From SFTJ01 sp051871515 (GTDB lineage: Bacteria; Bacteroidota; Bacteroidia; Bacteroidales; Muribaculaceae), in the NCBI GenBank assembly GCA_051871515.1, contig JBJECY010000121.1, positions 1 to 64,000 on the forward strand: DNA of 64,000 bases, read 5' to 3'. The notes below the pieces were generated by a model. The model saw only the letters and a program-made list of their open reading frames with translations. It searched no databases and was not told the DNA's origin. The position numbers and the translations under genes are program-made. This document shows positions 16,860 to 26,512 of the stretch, one piece after another; position 1 is the first letter of the stretch; every line of letters starts with the position of its first letter.

Positions 16860-18110
16860 TTATTTGCTTTTCTTGTCGCTTCCCGGGCGCTTTGGTGCGA
16901 ATGGGCTTTGTGCCTGTTCGCCGCTTTTTGGCTCGTTTTCGCTTGGCTCAATGTAGCTCACTGCCACCACGTCGCCTTTCTTAAGACCGTTGAGCACTTG
17001 CACGTTAACGCCGTCGTCAACGCCCAGCTCAATCTCGGTGGGCACAAGTTGGTTGCCTTGCAGCACCCACACCAGGCGGTGCATGTCTTCGGTGGGCACA
17101 GCCGGGTCTTTTGGTTTCTCGTCGGGGTTGAGCGGCGAGGGCTGATTGTTGTTGCGTTGTGGCACTGTTGCCATGTCGAATGTGGGCAGGTTGTTGTCGC
17201 CCTCAAATTCTTGTGGGGTGAAGCGCAGCGCTTTGAGCGGCAAAGTGAGCACGTTGCGAGCTTCTTTGGTGTTGATGGTGATGTTGGCGGTGAGGCCGGG
17301 GATGAGTTTATGGTCGGGGTTTGATGCCGAGATGAGCACCTCATAAGTCACCACGTTTGAAGTGGTGGTTGGGTTGATGCGCACCTGTGTCACAACGCCG
17401 CTAAACACGTCGTTAGGGAATGCATCGACGGTGAAGGTTGCGTTTTGTCCTTCCTTCACTGCGCCTATATCGGCCTCGTCAACGTTGGCAACAACGCGCA
17501 TATTGTCGAGGTCGGCAATGGTGAAGATGTTTGCCACGTTCATGCTCGATACCACTGTTTGTCCCACTTCCACTTCGCGCGAAATCACGATGCCGTTGAT
17601 GGGCGAGTAAATCTCGGCGTAGCTCATGTTGCGGGCTGAACGCACGCGGTCGGCTTTACATTTCTCGTAGGTCTGTTGAGCCACCAAGAAGGTCTTGCGT
17701 GTGGTGTCGAACTCGTAGTCGCTGATGAGCATCTTGTCGTGCAGTTGCTTGTCGCGGTCGTAGTTCTTTTTAGCGTATTCATATTCAAGTTTTGCGCTTT
17801 GCAGGTTGGCGTCGGCGCTTTTGAGTTCGCTTTCAAGGGTGGTCTTGTCAATTTCGGCAAGCAGCTGACCTTCTTTCACTTCTGAGTTGTAGTCGGCAAA
17901 AAGTTTAGCCACGATGCCGGTAACTTGTGTACCCACATCAACTTGCGACACACTCTCGAGAGTGCCTGTGGCGGTTACTGACTCGCATATATCGGCAGCT
18001 TCAATCTGGGTGGTTTGCAGTTGCACGGTTTGTTTTTTTGAGCAAGAGGCTGATAGCAGTGCCAGGCATGCTGCCATTGCTATTGTTATGTTGCGGTTTT
18101 GCTTTCTCAT
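16860..18110 (-). CDS. MacA-like periplasmic adaptor lipoprotein (HlyD/RND-MFP family)
   Basis: A 416-residue membrane-fusion protein. A lipoprotein signal ends in LLSASC, so Cys23 is the likely lipidated residue. Then come the biotinyl-lipoyl half motif (VDVGTQVTGIVAKLFADYNSEVKEGQLL), a long alpha-helical hairpin (about 95-160), the second half motif with YSPINGIVISREVEVGQTVV, and beta-barrel and membrane-proximal domains. A Pro/Asn-rich insertion (about residues 310-345: NNNQPSPLNPDEKPKDPAVP) precedes the last domain and the tail is Pro/Lys-rich. It links the MacB pair to TolC, all encoded in one operon. Confidence 0.93.
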   Translation of the reverse strand: MRKQNRNITIAMAACLALLSASCSKKQTVQLQTTQIEAADICESVTATGTLESVSQVDVGTQVTGIVAKLFADYNSEVKEGQLLAEIDKTTLESELKSADANLQSAKLEYEYAKKNYDRDKQLHDKMLISDYEFDTTRKTFLVAQQTYEKCKADRVRSARNMSYAEIYSPINGIVISREVEVGQTVVSSMNVANIFTIADLDNMRVVANVDEADIGAVKEGQNATFTVDAFPNDVFSGVVTQVRINPTTTSNVVTYEVLISASNPDHKLIPGLTANITINTKEARNVLTLPLKALRFTPQEFEGDNNLPTFDMATVPQRNNNQPSPLNPDEKPKDPAVPTEDMHRLVWVLQGNQLVPTEIELGVDDGVNVQVLNGLKKGDVVAVSYIEPSENEPKSGEQAQSPFAPKRPGSDKKSK

Positions 18111-18143
18111 AGTTTTGAGTTGATTGTTGATTTTGATTGAGTG

Positions 18144-19496
18144 TTAAGGGAGAATAATCTGGTTGTTTTGATAGTATTGCAGCATCTTGAGGTTGAGAAT
18201 GGCAAGATACTTGAGTTGCAGCAGCTCTTGGCGAGCGTTGGCAAGTGTGGCGTGCGACGACAAGAGGTCGAGGGTGTTGACTTTACCAATGCGGAATTGC
18301 TCGTTGGTGAGCTGGTCAGTAAGCTCAGCGCTTGCAAGCGTCTTCTTGCCGCTGATGTATTTTGCTTGGGCGTTGATGGCTTCAAGGTAGCAGGTCTCAA
18401 CATTCTGCGAGATGTCTTGCAGCATCTGTTGAGTGTCGAGTTCGGCATTGAGCTTGGCTATCTTGGCCTTTGCCACTTGGCTCTTGGTGCTGTTTTGGTC
18501 GAAGATGGGCACTGAAAGTGTCAGACCAATGTTTTCATGAAGCCCATCAAGTAACTGGTCGCCAAAGCTTTTGCCCATGCCGGTGGCGTGGTTGGTGCCT
18601 GCCGAGGCATTGACGCTCACTTTGGGCTTGATTGAGCTTTTGGCAATGTTGATGTCGTATTCGCTGATTTGTTGTTGCAGTTGCGAACCTTTGAGTGCAG
18701 GCATCCACGAGATGGCTTGTGCATACACTTGCTCCTTGTTGGGGATGGCTTGTAGCACTTGCTCCTCAGTGAAGGTAACGTCTTGCAGTTCAATGTCGTA
18801 GGCAATGCCCAGTTGCAACAGCTGCTTGAGTGCGCTCTTTTGCGAAGCAAGGTTGGTTTGTGCCGAGGTCACGTTGTAGAGGTCGTTGTGATATTGCGAC
18901 TCAAGTTGCACATAGTCAACCCTTGACAATCGGCCCGACTCCATGAGCTGCTTGGCGCGTTCCATCTCTTGCTTGCTCACTTCCAGGTTTTTATTGGCAA
19001 TCTCAATTGCCTCTTTGGCATACATTATTTGCAGGTAGTATTGCAGAATTTGCAGCCTGAGGTTGTCGTCTTGCTCTTGTACGGTGTATTCGTAGGCCTG
19101 ATTCAGGGTCTGGGCGCGCTTAATGCTGTTGGTGCGTTGACCGCCGTCAAGCATGGTCCATGCTGCATTAAGTCCATAAGTGCCTGAATAGGTGTTCGAT
19201 GAGTTTCCCGAGTTGCCGGTGTGAGGATAGTTAGAATAGTTTTGCGACGTAGAGAAGCTGAGTGATGGCAACCAACCGCCCTTAGCCGCTTGAATGTCGT
19301 AGGTGCTTGAACGCTGCGTGAGCACTGACTGTTGCAGCTTGATGTTGTGGCTGCGTGCATAGTCAACGCATTGTTCATACGACCATTTCAGAGGCAGCTG
19401 TTCGGTGCCAACTTCTTGCTCCTGAGCGTGGAGCAAAGGCATGATGGCAATAACCGCCGCCGCTAACGATAATCGATGGGGAGAATTGAAATTCAT
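18144..19496 (-). CDS. TolC-family outer-membrane efflux protein
   Basis: A 450-residue TolC homologue: signal peptide (about 1-24, ending near LLHAQ), then two repeats each with long helices that form the periplasmic tunnel (QSVLTQRSSTYDIQAAKGGWLPS..., AIEIANKNLEVSKQEMERA..., AQAKYISGKKTLASAELTDQ) separated by beta strands. First gene of the minus-strand operon tolC-macA-macB(ATPase)-macB(permease)-lytS-lytTR, with gaps of 33-85 bases. The operon supplies all three layers of a tripartite exporter. A -7 element is about 107 bases upstream. Confidence 0.93.
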   Translation of the reverse strand: MNFNSPHRLSLAAAVIAIMPLLHAQEQEVGTEQLPLKWSYEQCVDYARSHNIKLQQSVLTQRSSTYDIQAAKGGWLPSLSFSTSQNYSNYPHTGNSGNSSNTYSGTYGLNAAWTMLDGGQRTNSIKRAQTLNQAYEYTVQEQDDNLRLQILQYYLQIMYAKEAIEIANKNLEVSKQEMERAKQLMESGRLSRVDYVQLESQYHNDLYNVTSAQTNLASQKSALKQLLQLGIAYDIELQDVTFTEEQVLQAIPNKEQVYAQAISWMPALKGSQLQQQISEYDINIAKSSIKPKVSVNASAGTNHATGMGKSFGDQLLDGLHENIGLTLSVPIFDQNSTKSQVAKAKIAKLNAELDTQQMLQDISQNVETCYLEAINAQAKYISGKKTLASAELTDQLTNEQFRIGKVNTLDLLSSHATLANARQELLQLKYLAILNLKMLQYYQNNQIILP

Positions 19497-19602
19497 TGTT
19501 GAGATTTTTTATTAGTTGTGTTGTAATTAGTTTTTTCTGTTTTTTGAAAAGATGCTCGTCGATTTTACTCATTTTTGAATGAAATGGGCGATAACACCGA
19601 TA

Positions 19603-19610
19603 CAAAGTTA
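19603..19610 (-). promoter_or_regulatory. Probable -7 element for the tolC-macAB operon
   Basis: TAACTTTG on the minus strand, about 107 bases before the tolC start. No TTG at the canonical distance; an activator such as the operon's own LytTR regulator could compensate, which is speculation. Confidence 0.45.
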
Positions 19611-19838
19611 ATTTTTCCCGATTAATGGCTATAAAAAAGTGGACACAATGGCGTATTTTGCCCCACGAAATAGCGATTTAACGATTTGTAGCGGCTGAAA
19701 TGTACCCACGAAATGTGTTATTGTTAAATATTATAATCAAGATGGTTGCAATTGCTAATAAATAATGTGTGAGAAGGCTATTTTTGCTTGATATTTAATA
19801 TTTTTTTTGAAAAAGCGCATTATGTTAGAAAAAATGTG

Positions 19839-19846
19839 TATATTTG
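19839..19846 (+). promoter_or_regulatory. Possible -7 element for the DUF349 gene
   Basis: TATATTTG, 60 bases before the ATG at 19906; no clear -33 element. Confidence 0.4.
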
Positions 19847-19905
19847 AGCCGTAAAGTGATGTGCTTTGCACAATGTAAAGTGATAATTTTTAAATTTATA
19901 ATGAT

Positions 19906-21768
19906 ATGGAATTGCGTAACGAAGCATCTGTTTCCAATGAAGAGTTGGGTAAGGATGCAACCTTGAAGACTGAGCCTGCCGAAGAAGTTGTGGTGAGTGC
20001 AGAGCCGGAAACCGATACCACTGAAATAGCCTCAGATGATGCTGAGTCGCTTGCGCCAAGCGTTGACTACAGTGCCATGAGTAAAGATGAACTTGTGGAA
20101 GCCCTTGAACAGTTGCTTGATAAGCCTATGGACGAAATCAAGCGCGAAGAGGGTCACATCAAGCAAGCTTTCTATGCCATCCGCAAAACTGAGGTTGAAA
20201 AAGAGAAAGAAGAATTTTTGGCCAAGGGCAACGAGGAGTCGGCGTTTGCGTCGCGTCCTGATGAGGCTGAGCAAAAGGTGAAAGATTTGCTCAACCAGAT
20301 TAAGGAGCGCCGTGCCGCCTATAACGCTGCCATTGAGGAGCGCCGTGCCGCCAACCTGCTCAAGAAGCAAGCCATCATCGACGAGATTCGTCAAATTAGC
20401 GCCGATGCTGACAACGTGAATAAGCAATACAGCAGGGTGCAAGAGCTTCGTCGTCAATTCCAAGAAATAGGTGATGTGCCCGCCATCAACAGCACTGAGG
20501 TGTGGAAAGCTTATCAATCGGCTGTTGAGGCATTCTACGATATGCTCAAAGTGAACAAAGAGCTGCGTGACTACGACTTCAAGAAGAATCTTGAACTGAA
20601 GCAGGCTTTGTGTGAAGAGGCCGAGAAGCTTGAGGCCGTTGAGAGTGTGCTCGATGCATTCCGCTCGCTGCAAGCCCTTCATGATAAGTGGCGCGAGATT
20701 GGCCCCGTGGCTAAAGATTTGCGCGAGAGCTTGTGGAACCGCTTCAAAGAGGCTTCGGCAGTGGTGAACAAACGCCATCAGGCTTTCTTTGAACAACGCA
20801 AGAAACGCGAGAAAGAAAACGAAGATGCCAAGACTGCTCTTTGCGAGAGAATTGAGGCCATCAGCACCGAACAGCTCACCACTTATGCAAGCTGGGACGA
20901 TGCCACTAAGGTGATTATCGGGCTTCAAGAAGAATGGAAGAAGCTTGGCTTTGCTTCACGCAAGGTCAACAACGCTTTGTTTGCTCGCTTCCGCGCTAAG
21001 TGCGATGAGTTCTTCATGCAGAAAGCTGCTTTCTTCAAGCAGATGAAGCAGGAGATGGCATCGAACCTTGAAAAGAAAATTGCGCTTTGCGAGAAGGCTG
21101 AGGCTCTGAAAGACTCTACCGACTGGAAGCATACAGCCGATGCACTGGTTGAATTGCAGAAGGAATGGAAAACCATTGGTCCGGTGGTGAAAAAGCAAAG
21201 TGATGCCGTGTGGAAACGCTTTGTTGGCGCATGCGACTATTTCTTTGAACAGAAAAACAAACTCAAAGTTAACATACACCAAGAGGAACGTGCTAATCTC
21301 AAATTGAAGAAGGCTGTGATTGCTGCCATCAACGAGCAACTTGAAAATCCCGATGAAGAGGCTGCTATCGCCGAGATTCGTCAACTCATGAAGAAGTGGC
21401 AAGAGATTGGTCATGTGCCGTTCAAAGAGAAAGACAAGGTTTATGCCGAGTATAAAGCCGCTATCGATGCTGCTTATGAGAAACTCGATATGAAGGCAAG
21501 CCGTGCTAATATGGCAAACTTTGAGAAGGCCATCAGCGGTATGGGCGACAGTGATAAGGTTTATCGTGAGCGTGAACGCTTGGTTCGCACTTATGAGCAA
21601 AGTGTGGCTCAGCTCAAGACTTATGAGAACAACTTGGGCTTCTTCACTGCTCAAAGCAAAACCGGCAATTCAATGCTCAAAGAGATGGAGCGCCGCATTG
21701 CTAAAATCAAGGAAGACATTGCCACTCTTGAGCAAAAGATTAAGATGATTGACGAGAAACTGGGATGA
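19906..21768 (+). CDS. DUF349 repeat protein
   Basis: A 620-residue, highly charged, coiled-coil-rich cytosolic protein. After an acidic N-terminus (about 1-60, many Glu/Asp) come at least five DUF349 repeats, each with a Trp/Phe-x-x-hydrophobic-Gly core: RQFQEIGDVP, KWREIGPVAKDL, EWKKLGFASRKV, EWKTIGPVVKKQ and KWQEIGHVPFKEK, spaced about 70 residues. The C-terminus is a long coiled coil (ENNLGFFTAQ..., MERRIAKIKEDIATLEQ). No enzyme motif. The family is widespread in Bacteroidota and actinobacteria; biochemical role is unknown to me. Monocistronic, closed by a long-stem terminator. Confidence 0.9.
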   Translation: MELRNEASVSNEELGKDATLKTEPAEEVVVSAEPETDTTEIASDDAESLAPSVDYSAMSKDELVEALEQLLDKPMDEIKREEGHIKQAFYAIRKTEVEKEKEEFLAKGNEESAFASRPDEAEQKVKDLLNQIKERRAAYNAAIEERRAANLLKKQAIIDEIRQISADADNVNKQYSRVQELRRQFQEIGDVPAINSTEVWKAYQSAVEAFYDMLKVNKELRDYDFKKNLELKQALCEEAEKLEAVESVLDAFRSLQALHDKWREIGPVAKDLRESLWNRFKEASAVVNKRHQAFFEQRKKREKENEDAKTALCERIEAISTEQLTTYASWDDATKVIIGLQEEWKKLGFASRKVNNALFARFRAKCDEFFMQKAAFFKQMKQEMASNLEKKIALCEKAEALKDSTDWKHTADALVELQKEWKTIGPVVKKQSDAVWKRFVGACDYFFEQKNKLKVNIHQEERANLKLKKAVIAAINEQLENPDEEAAIAEIRQLMKKWQEIGHVPFKEKDKVYAEYKAAIDAAYEKLDMKASRANMANFEKAISGMGDSDKVYRERERLVRTYEQSVAQLKTYENNLGFFTAQSKTGNSMLKEMERRIAKIKEDIATLEQKIKMIDEKLG

Positions 21769-22165
21769 TTTAAATCATTGCAGTAATAAATATCAATTTG
21801 ATGGGTGACTCACCCTGTTGGCACATTCACATGGATAGCCGGCAAGAGGTGAGTCACTCATTTTTTTGTATATATAAGGTGGAGTTAACAACCAGTGTTT
21901 TTGAATTATTTAAAAAAAGTGCGGGAGGCTCCGATTGCTCGGTCTGCCCCCCGCATATTAAAATTGTGCGTTGCAATGATAAAGAAAACACTTTGATGTG
22001 TTTAGTATGTGGAGTGGTTCTTTGTTGATGATTTGATTACTCCATAGCAACATAATGCGCCTTTTATGCTTTGCAGCCTGTTCAGGGTCAGCTGTTTATG
22101 CTCTTTTGTTGGTTCGACGCCACCGCCGGGCGTGTTTTGCAACGCCCACGGTGTTTGTTATGCAA
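21769..22165. other. Intergenic region between convergent DUF349 and galM genes
   Basis: 397 bases without a gene. Besides the terminator at 21801-21867 it has a GC-rich hairpin at 22121-22153 (CACCG/CGGTG enclosing GGGCGT/ACGCCC) that may end the galM transcript, though the minus-strand tail is not T-rich. Confidence 0.5.
21801..21867 (+). terminator. Long-loop terminator after the DUF349 gene
   Basis: ATGGGTGACTCACC (21801-21814) pairs with GGTGAGTCACTCAT (21848-21861), 14 bp with one G-U pair, and seven T residues follow. The 33-base loop is unusually large and contains a weak TTGGC/GCCGGCAA pairing. Confidence 0.8.
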
Positions 22166-23311
22166 TCAATCTTGCGAAGATTCGGTAGTGAATTTGTAGA
22201 TAACGTGGCTGAAATAGCGTTCGCCGGGCTGTAACAGCACCGATGGCCATTGTGGCTTGTTGGGGCTGTCGGGGTAATGCTGTGTTTCAAGGCAAACCGA
22301 TGCGCGGCGAGGATAAACAATGCCATGTTTGCCGGTTACTTCGCCATTGAGGAAGTTGCCGGTGTACACTTGTATTCCCGGCTCGTTGGTATAGACCTCA
22401 ACGGCTATGCCAGTTGACGGACAAACGAGCTTGGCAGCGAGTTCTTCGATGTTTCCTTTTGTGTCGAGCACCCAGTTGTGGTCATATCCATGGCCGTTTT
22501 TCAGCTGCGTGAAGTCGGCTTCGATGTCTTGTGCAATGGGCTTAGCTTTAGTGAAGTCCATAGGAGTGCCTTCAACCGGCAGAATCTCACCTGTGGTCAT
22601 GAACGTGCTGTCGCAGGGAGTGAAGTGCGAGGCATTGATATAGAGCAGATGGTTGGTTGCCAATGTGCTTGCATCGCCGCTCAGGTTGAAATAGGTGTGA
22701 TTGGTCATGTTGATGATGGTCTTGGCATCGGTGGTGGCGCTGTATTGAATGTCAATGGCGTTGTCATTGGTGAGCGTATAAACCACCTTCGTGGTGACGT
22801 TGCCGGGGAAATTGGCATCGCCGTCGGGCGAGAACAGTGTCATTGTCAGAGAGTTGGCAGTGCTTTCTTGCACGGTATAGGTCTTGTATTGCCATCCGTT
22901 AGGTCCGCCATGCAGGCAATGCCCGTAATTGTTTTGAGGCAGCTGTATCTGTTTGCCGTCAATGATTATGCGGCCTTGGTTGATGCGGTTGGCATAGCGC
23001 CCGATTGATGCGCCGAAGTCCGATTTCACGTTGCGATAGTCGTTGATGTTGTCAAACCCCAGCACCACATCGTGCATCACGCCAGCGGTGTCGGGTGCCA
23101 TCACTGACACTATGCGCGCACCGAAGTTGGTGATGCACACTTCCATTCCGGCATCGTTGGTGAGCACATAGAGGGCGGTGCTGTCGCCTTGTTGGGTTGA
23201 AGAAATGAAGTCTTTAGGGTCAAGACCCGATTCTGTGAGACGGTCTTCGGCAGCAGTGCATGCTGTGAGCAGCAGTGTAGCCAACACAAAAGTAAAACTT
23301 AGGGTTTTCAT
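22166..23311 (-). CDS. Aldose 1-epimerase (galactose mutarotase), lipoprotein
   Basis: GalM-type mutarotase that interconverts alpha and beta anomers of aldoses. The 381-residue protein starts with a lipoprotein signal (ATLLLTACTA, Cys18), so it acts in the periplasm or at a membrane surface rather than in the cytosol. Family blocks: NFGARIVSVMAPD, GRYANRINQGRI, LHGGPNGWQYKTY, the catalytic-His region MTNHTYFNLSGD, and GHGYDHNWVLD, with the general-base Glu expected in NEPGIQVYTGNF. It follows the GH92 gene by 84 bases on the same strand, so it likely works on sugars released by that enzyme. Confidence 0.93.
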   Translation of the reverse strand: MKTLSFTFVLATLLLTACTAAEDRLTESGLDPKDFISSTQQGDSTALYVLTNDAGMEVCITNFGARIVSVMAPDTAGVMHDVVLGFDNINDYRNVKSDFGASIGRYANRINQGRIIIDGKQIQLPQNNYGHCLHGGPNGWQYKTYTVQESTANSLTMTLFSPDGDANFPGNVTTKVVYTLTNDNAIDIQYSATTDAKTIINMTNHTYFNLSGDASTLATNHLLYINASHFTPCDSTFMTTGEILPVEGTPMDFTKAKPIAQDIEADFTQLKNGHGYDHNWVLDTKGNIEELAAKLVCPSTGIAVEVYTNEPGIQVYTGNFLNGEVTGKHGIVYPRRASVCLETQHYPDSPNKPQWPSVLLQPGERYFSHVIYKFTTESSQD

Positions 23312-23395
23312 ACAGAATGATTTTTTTGATTTTTTGTAGCTATTGTTTTTGTGAGTTATTTGCTTGGTGATGAATATTGACGTGGGTGCATTTGT

Positions 23396-26300
23396 TTAGT
23401 CCACTCCCCATTGCTTGTTGGGCGTGCTGCCCATTTCAAGCAAGAGTGTGCCTCCGTTCAGCAGTTGGCTCGCAGGGAACTTAAACGAGTTGAGCGGCTC
23501 GCCGTTGAGCGTGGCTGACTGAATGTAGATGTTCTTGCGCGACACGTTGTTGGCCTTGATAACAAACTTCTTGCCTCGGCCGTATTGGTTGCCAAGGTCA
23601 ATTTCTATTTGTTTGAAAAGTGGGCTGGTGATTTCGTAGCAAGGGTTAGCGTTGCAACCGCCGTCGGTTTGGAAAAGCCCAATGGCAGCCATCACAAACC
23701 ATGCGCTCATTTGCCCTTGGTCCTCGTCGCCAAGATAGGCGTTAGCCACCTCAAAGCCGTAGTAGCGGTCAATGATTGAGCGGCTCCAGCGTTGAGTTTG
23801 CCACGGTTGACCTGCCCAGTTGAAGAGGAACGCAAAGTGCATTGACTGTTGGTTGCCTTGCACCACGGGGTAATCCCAATATTGGTCGCCGGGAGCGTTA
23901 TATCGCCACGGTTCGCTTGCCTCAAAGCCCCATGTGAGGCGGTCGATGAAGCGGTCTTTGCCAATGGCGTTGATGAGAGCCGGCACATCTTGCGGAACAA
24001 AGAATGTGAGCTGCCATGCATTGCCCTCAACATAGTGATGGTTGGCGCCTGATTTGAATGGGTCGAAGTCGGCTTGCCACTCGCCGTTGCTGTTGCGCAA
24101 GTGGGCATATCCGTTTTGAGGGTTGATGGCGTTTTTCCACCATGTGCCGCGATTGGCAAAGGTGTTATAGACCTCAGTATTGTTGAGCGACTTGGCAAGC
24201 TGCGACACAGTCCAATCGTCGAATGAATATTCAAGCGAGTTTGAGAAACGGCCTTCGTCGGCAGGCACATAATGGTGCTTTAGGTAGGTGACAAGGTCGC
24301 GGTTTCCGGCAAAGCCTCCTGCCACATGGGTTGCCGGGGTGGTTTGCATCTTCACGCATGCTTGCAGCATACGGTTGGCATCGTAGTTGCGTATGCCCAT
24401 CTGATAGGCACTCACCAGCAGCGGAATCTCGTGCTCGGCAACCATCACGGGTATGTATTGCATGCCGGCAGGCCCTTTGGCGAGCCATTGGTGTGCATCG
24501 TACATGGCGAGTTGCGAGCGCACCCATCTCTCCGACCATTCGGGAGCGATGAGGTTCCATAGCTGATTCAGATTCCAGAAAGTGTTCCAGAAGGCATCGC
24601 AACCAAGAGCGGCATCGTTGGTGCTCTCCAAGCGGCGTATTTGCCCCGAGGCATCTCTCCAACGGGCATCAACGTCGCTGAAGGTGTTGCGACAGAAAGC
24701 GCGATACATATTGGTGTAGAAACGCGTTTTCTCGCGACGGTCGTTGCTGGTGATGGTGGCGCGTGAGAGCAAGTTGTCCCATGTGCTGCGGTTGTAGTTG
24801 ACAACGGCATCAAAGTCCCATCCAAAAGGATTGGCAATCTCTTGCGCAAGGTTGCGCGACGCACCGTCAATATCGACGTAAGAAATTGCCGAGCGAACCA
24901 TCACTTGGTTGCCGTCGGTGGTGCTAAACTCGGCATAACAGCCAAAGTCTTGCGGATTGGTTGCGGTTTTTGCGTTGGCTTGCCACAACTCGTTGTTGCA
25001 CCATCCGCCAAATCGCTTTATGTCTTTGTTAAATTCAATCACAAAGTGCAGGGTGTATTTTTGGTCGGCATCGGTTGACCACACTTCTTTTGAAATCTGC
25101 TTGCAATATCCCTCAATGCGTCGAGGCCCGGTTTGTCGCAGCGAGCCTTTGATGATTTGGTAGGAGTATTCGCACGGAATCATGAGGTCAATCATCACTC
25201 GGGCATCTTTGTCGCTTGGGAATGTGTAGCGTTGCAATGCGCATCGGGTGGTGGCGGTGAGCTCGGCGGTGATGTCGTAGTCAGTGAGTTGCACTTTGTA
25301 GTATCCGGCTTCAGCAACCTCTGATTGCTTGTCGATGGCTGAGCGATAGCCTTGGCTGTTGGCAAGCGATGATTGGTCGCCGATGCGGGTTCGCAGAGTG
25401 CCGTTGACAGGCATTATTCCAAGTCCGCCCATAGTCCACTCGTGAACGTGGCTAAATGTGCCTATGCTTTCAAACGAAGGCTGATAGCCGGCTTGCCAAC
25501 CTGCGTTCTGATTGTCGGGGCTAAGCTTCACCATGCTGAAAGGCATCCACGGACCCGGTGCAATCATCCATCGCGAGTGGGCGGTGCCTATGCGCGTATC
25601 AATGTAGGATGCCGGTGTGGCGACGGGCTGTTTTGAACGAGTGATAAATCCTTGAGCCTGCACTTTACCGTCGATGCTCACGGTGTAGGTGCTTTGGGTG
25701 GGGCGGTTAACGGTGGGCATGGGTGCTTCAAACACATATCTGCCACATTCAAGTTTCTGTTTTAGTATTGATTTGCCGTCGAGCTTCACTTCCAAGAGAG
25801 GCTCTCCGCTCAGGTGTTCCACGTCAACCAGCAGCGGCTGAGCCTGCGGATTCGGTGTGGTGTAGTTGGCAGGAGTGACATTGCGTAGAAAAGCGCTTTT
25901 GCAAGCAGGAGCCAGTTGGGCATCGTCGGGGGCAACGAGGCGCACATCGTCAAATACCACCCACGAGCCTTCAAGCACGGCAATGCTGATGGTGTTGCCC
26001 ACCTTGCGCATACTGGTGGCGTCAAGCGGAATGTTTATGCTGTATGGCTTGGCTTGGCTCACGTCGCCGGTGGCAGCCATGCCGCTGCCTTTTGGCAAAG
26101 CATATTTCCAGTCTTTTCCGTTGACGCTCACTTTAAGCAGCGTTGGGTGTTGATTGTTCACGTCGAGCAGGTCAACAATGAGCGAATAATTGCCAGTGCC
26201 CGGTTGGCTCAGCGAGAACATCACGTTGAGCACATGGGTGCGCAGTCCGGCAGTGCCGCTGGTGCCGCCCCAAGTGTCGTATGGTCCGGGTAAAATATAT

Positions 26301-26512
26301 GGGAAATGGGTTGATGCCTGATTGATACCAATGATGAAACTTTTGTCCTCCCAGCCAAAGTCGTGTCCAAGAAAGTCGGCGTATTTATTGGGGGCAAGGG
26401 CAAGTTCGTTGCAGCTGCCGTCGGGGGCACCTATTTGCCACAGGGTCTTGGTTGCGCCCAGACTGAGTGTGTGCAGTAGCAGCAATGCTGATAAAATGAG
26501 TTTAGTTTTCAT
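23396..26512 (-). CDS. GH92-family alpha-mannosidase with extra N-terminal domains
   Basis: A 1038-residue secreted glycoside hydrolase of family GH92 (calcium-dependent exo-alpha-mannosidases, mostly acting on host N-glycans or yeast mannan). Signal peptide 1-19. Residues 20-197 form a beta-sandwich resembling the CBM-like domain of rhamnogalacturonate lyases; 198-295 look Ig-like; the GH92 core starts at YIDTRIGTAHSRW (303-315) and continues with FSHVHEWTMGGLG. The expected general acid is Glu829 in EGNAWQ. The calcium/base loop reads GDEDQGQMSAW (928-938), where most members have GNDDxGQMSAW: one Asp is Glu. Co-transcribed with galM. Confidence 0.92.
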   Translation of the reverse strand: MKTKLILSALLLLHTLSLGATKTLWQIGAPDGSCNELALAPNKYADFLGHDFGWEDKSFIIGINQASTHFPYILPGPYDTWGGTSGTAGLRTHVLNVMFSLSQPGTGNYSLIVDLLDVNNQHPTLLKVSVNGKDWKYALPKGSGMAATGDVSQAKPYSINIPLDATSMRKVGNTISIAVLEGSWVVFDDVRLVAPDDAQLAPACKSAFLRNVTPANYTTPNPQAQPLLVDVEHLSGEPLLEVKLDGKSILKQKLECGRYVFEAPMPTVNRPTQSTYTVSIDGKVQAQGFITRSKQPVATPASYIDTRIGTAHSRWMIAPGPWMPFSMVKLSPDNQNAGWQAGYQPSFESIGTFSHVHEWTMGGLGIMPVNGTLRTRIGDQSSLANSQGYRSAIDKQSEVAEAGYYKVQLTDYDITAELTATTRCALQRYTFPSDKDARVMIDLMIPCEYSYQIIKGSLRQTGPRRIEGYCKQISKEVWSTDADQKYTLHFVIEFNKDIKRFGGWCNNELWQANAKTATNPQDFGCYAEFSTTDGNQVMVRSAISYVDIDGASRNLAQEIANPFGWDFDAVVNYNRSTWDNLLSRATITSNDRREKTRFYTNMYRAFCRNTFSDVDARWRDASGQIRRLESTNDAALGCDAFWNTFWNLNQLWNLIAPEWSERWVRSQLAMYDAHQWLAKGPAGMQYIPVMVAEHEIPLLVSAYQMGIRNYDANRMLQACVKMQTTPATHVAGGFAGNRDLVTYLKHHYVPADEGRFSNSLEYSFDDWTVSQLAKSLNNTEVYNTFANRGTWWKNAINPQNGYAHLRNSNGEWQADFDPFKSGANHHYVEGNAWQLTFFVPQDVPALINAIGKDRFIDRLTWGFEASEPWRYNAPGDQYWDYPVVQGNQQSMHFAFLFNWAGQPWQTQRWSRSIIDRYYGFEVANAYLGDEDQGQMSAWFVMAAIGLFQTDGGCNANPCYEITSPLFKQIEIDLGNQYGRGKKFVIKANNVSRKNIYIQSATLNGEPLNSFKFPASQLLNGGTLLLEMGSTPNKQWGVD

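Noticed and set aside
20032..20928. Open frame antisense to the DUF349 gene
   Set aside because: Explained by codon bias of the real gene on the other strand.
22121..22153. GC-rich hairpin as galM terminator
   Set aside because: Good stem but the minus-strand tail is not T-rich, so termination is not supported.
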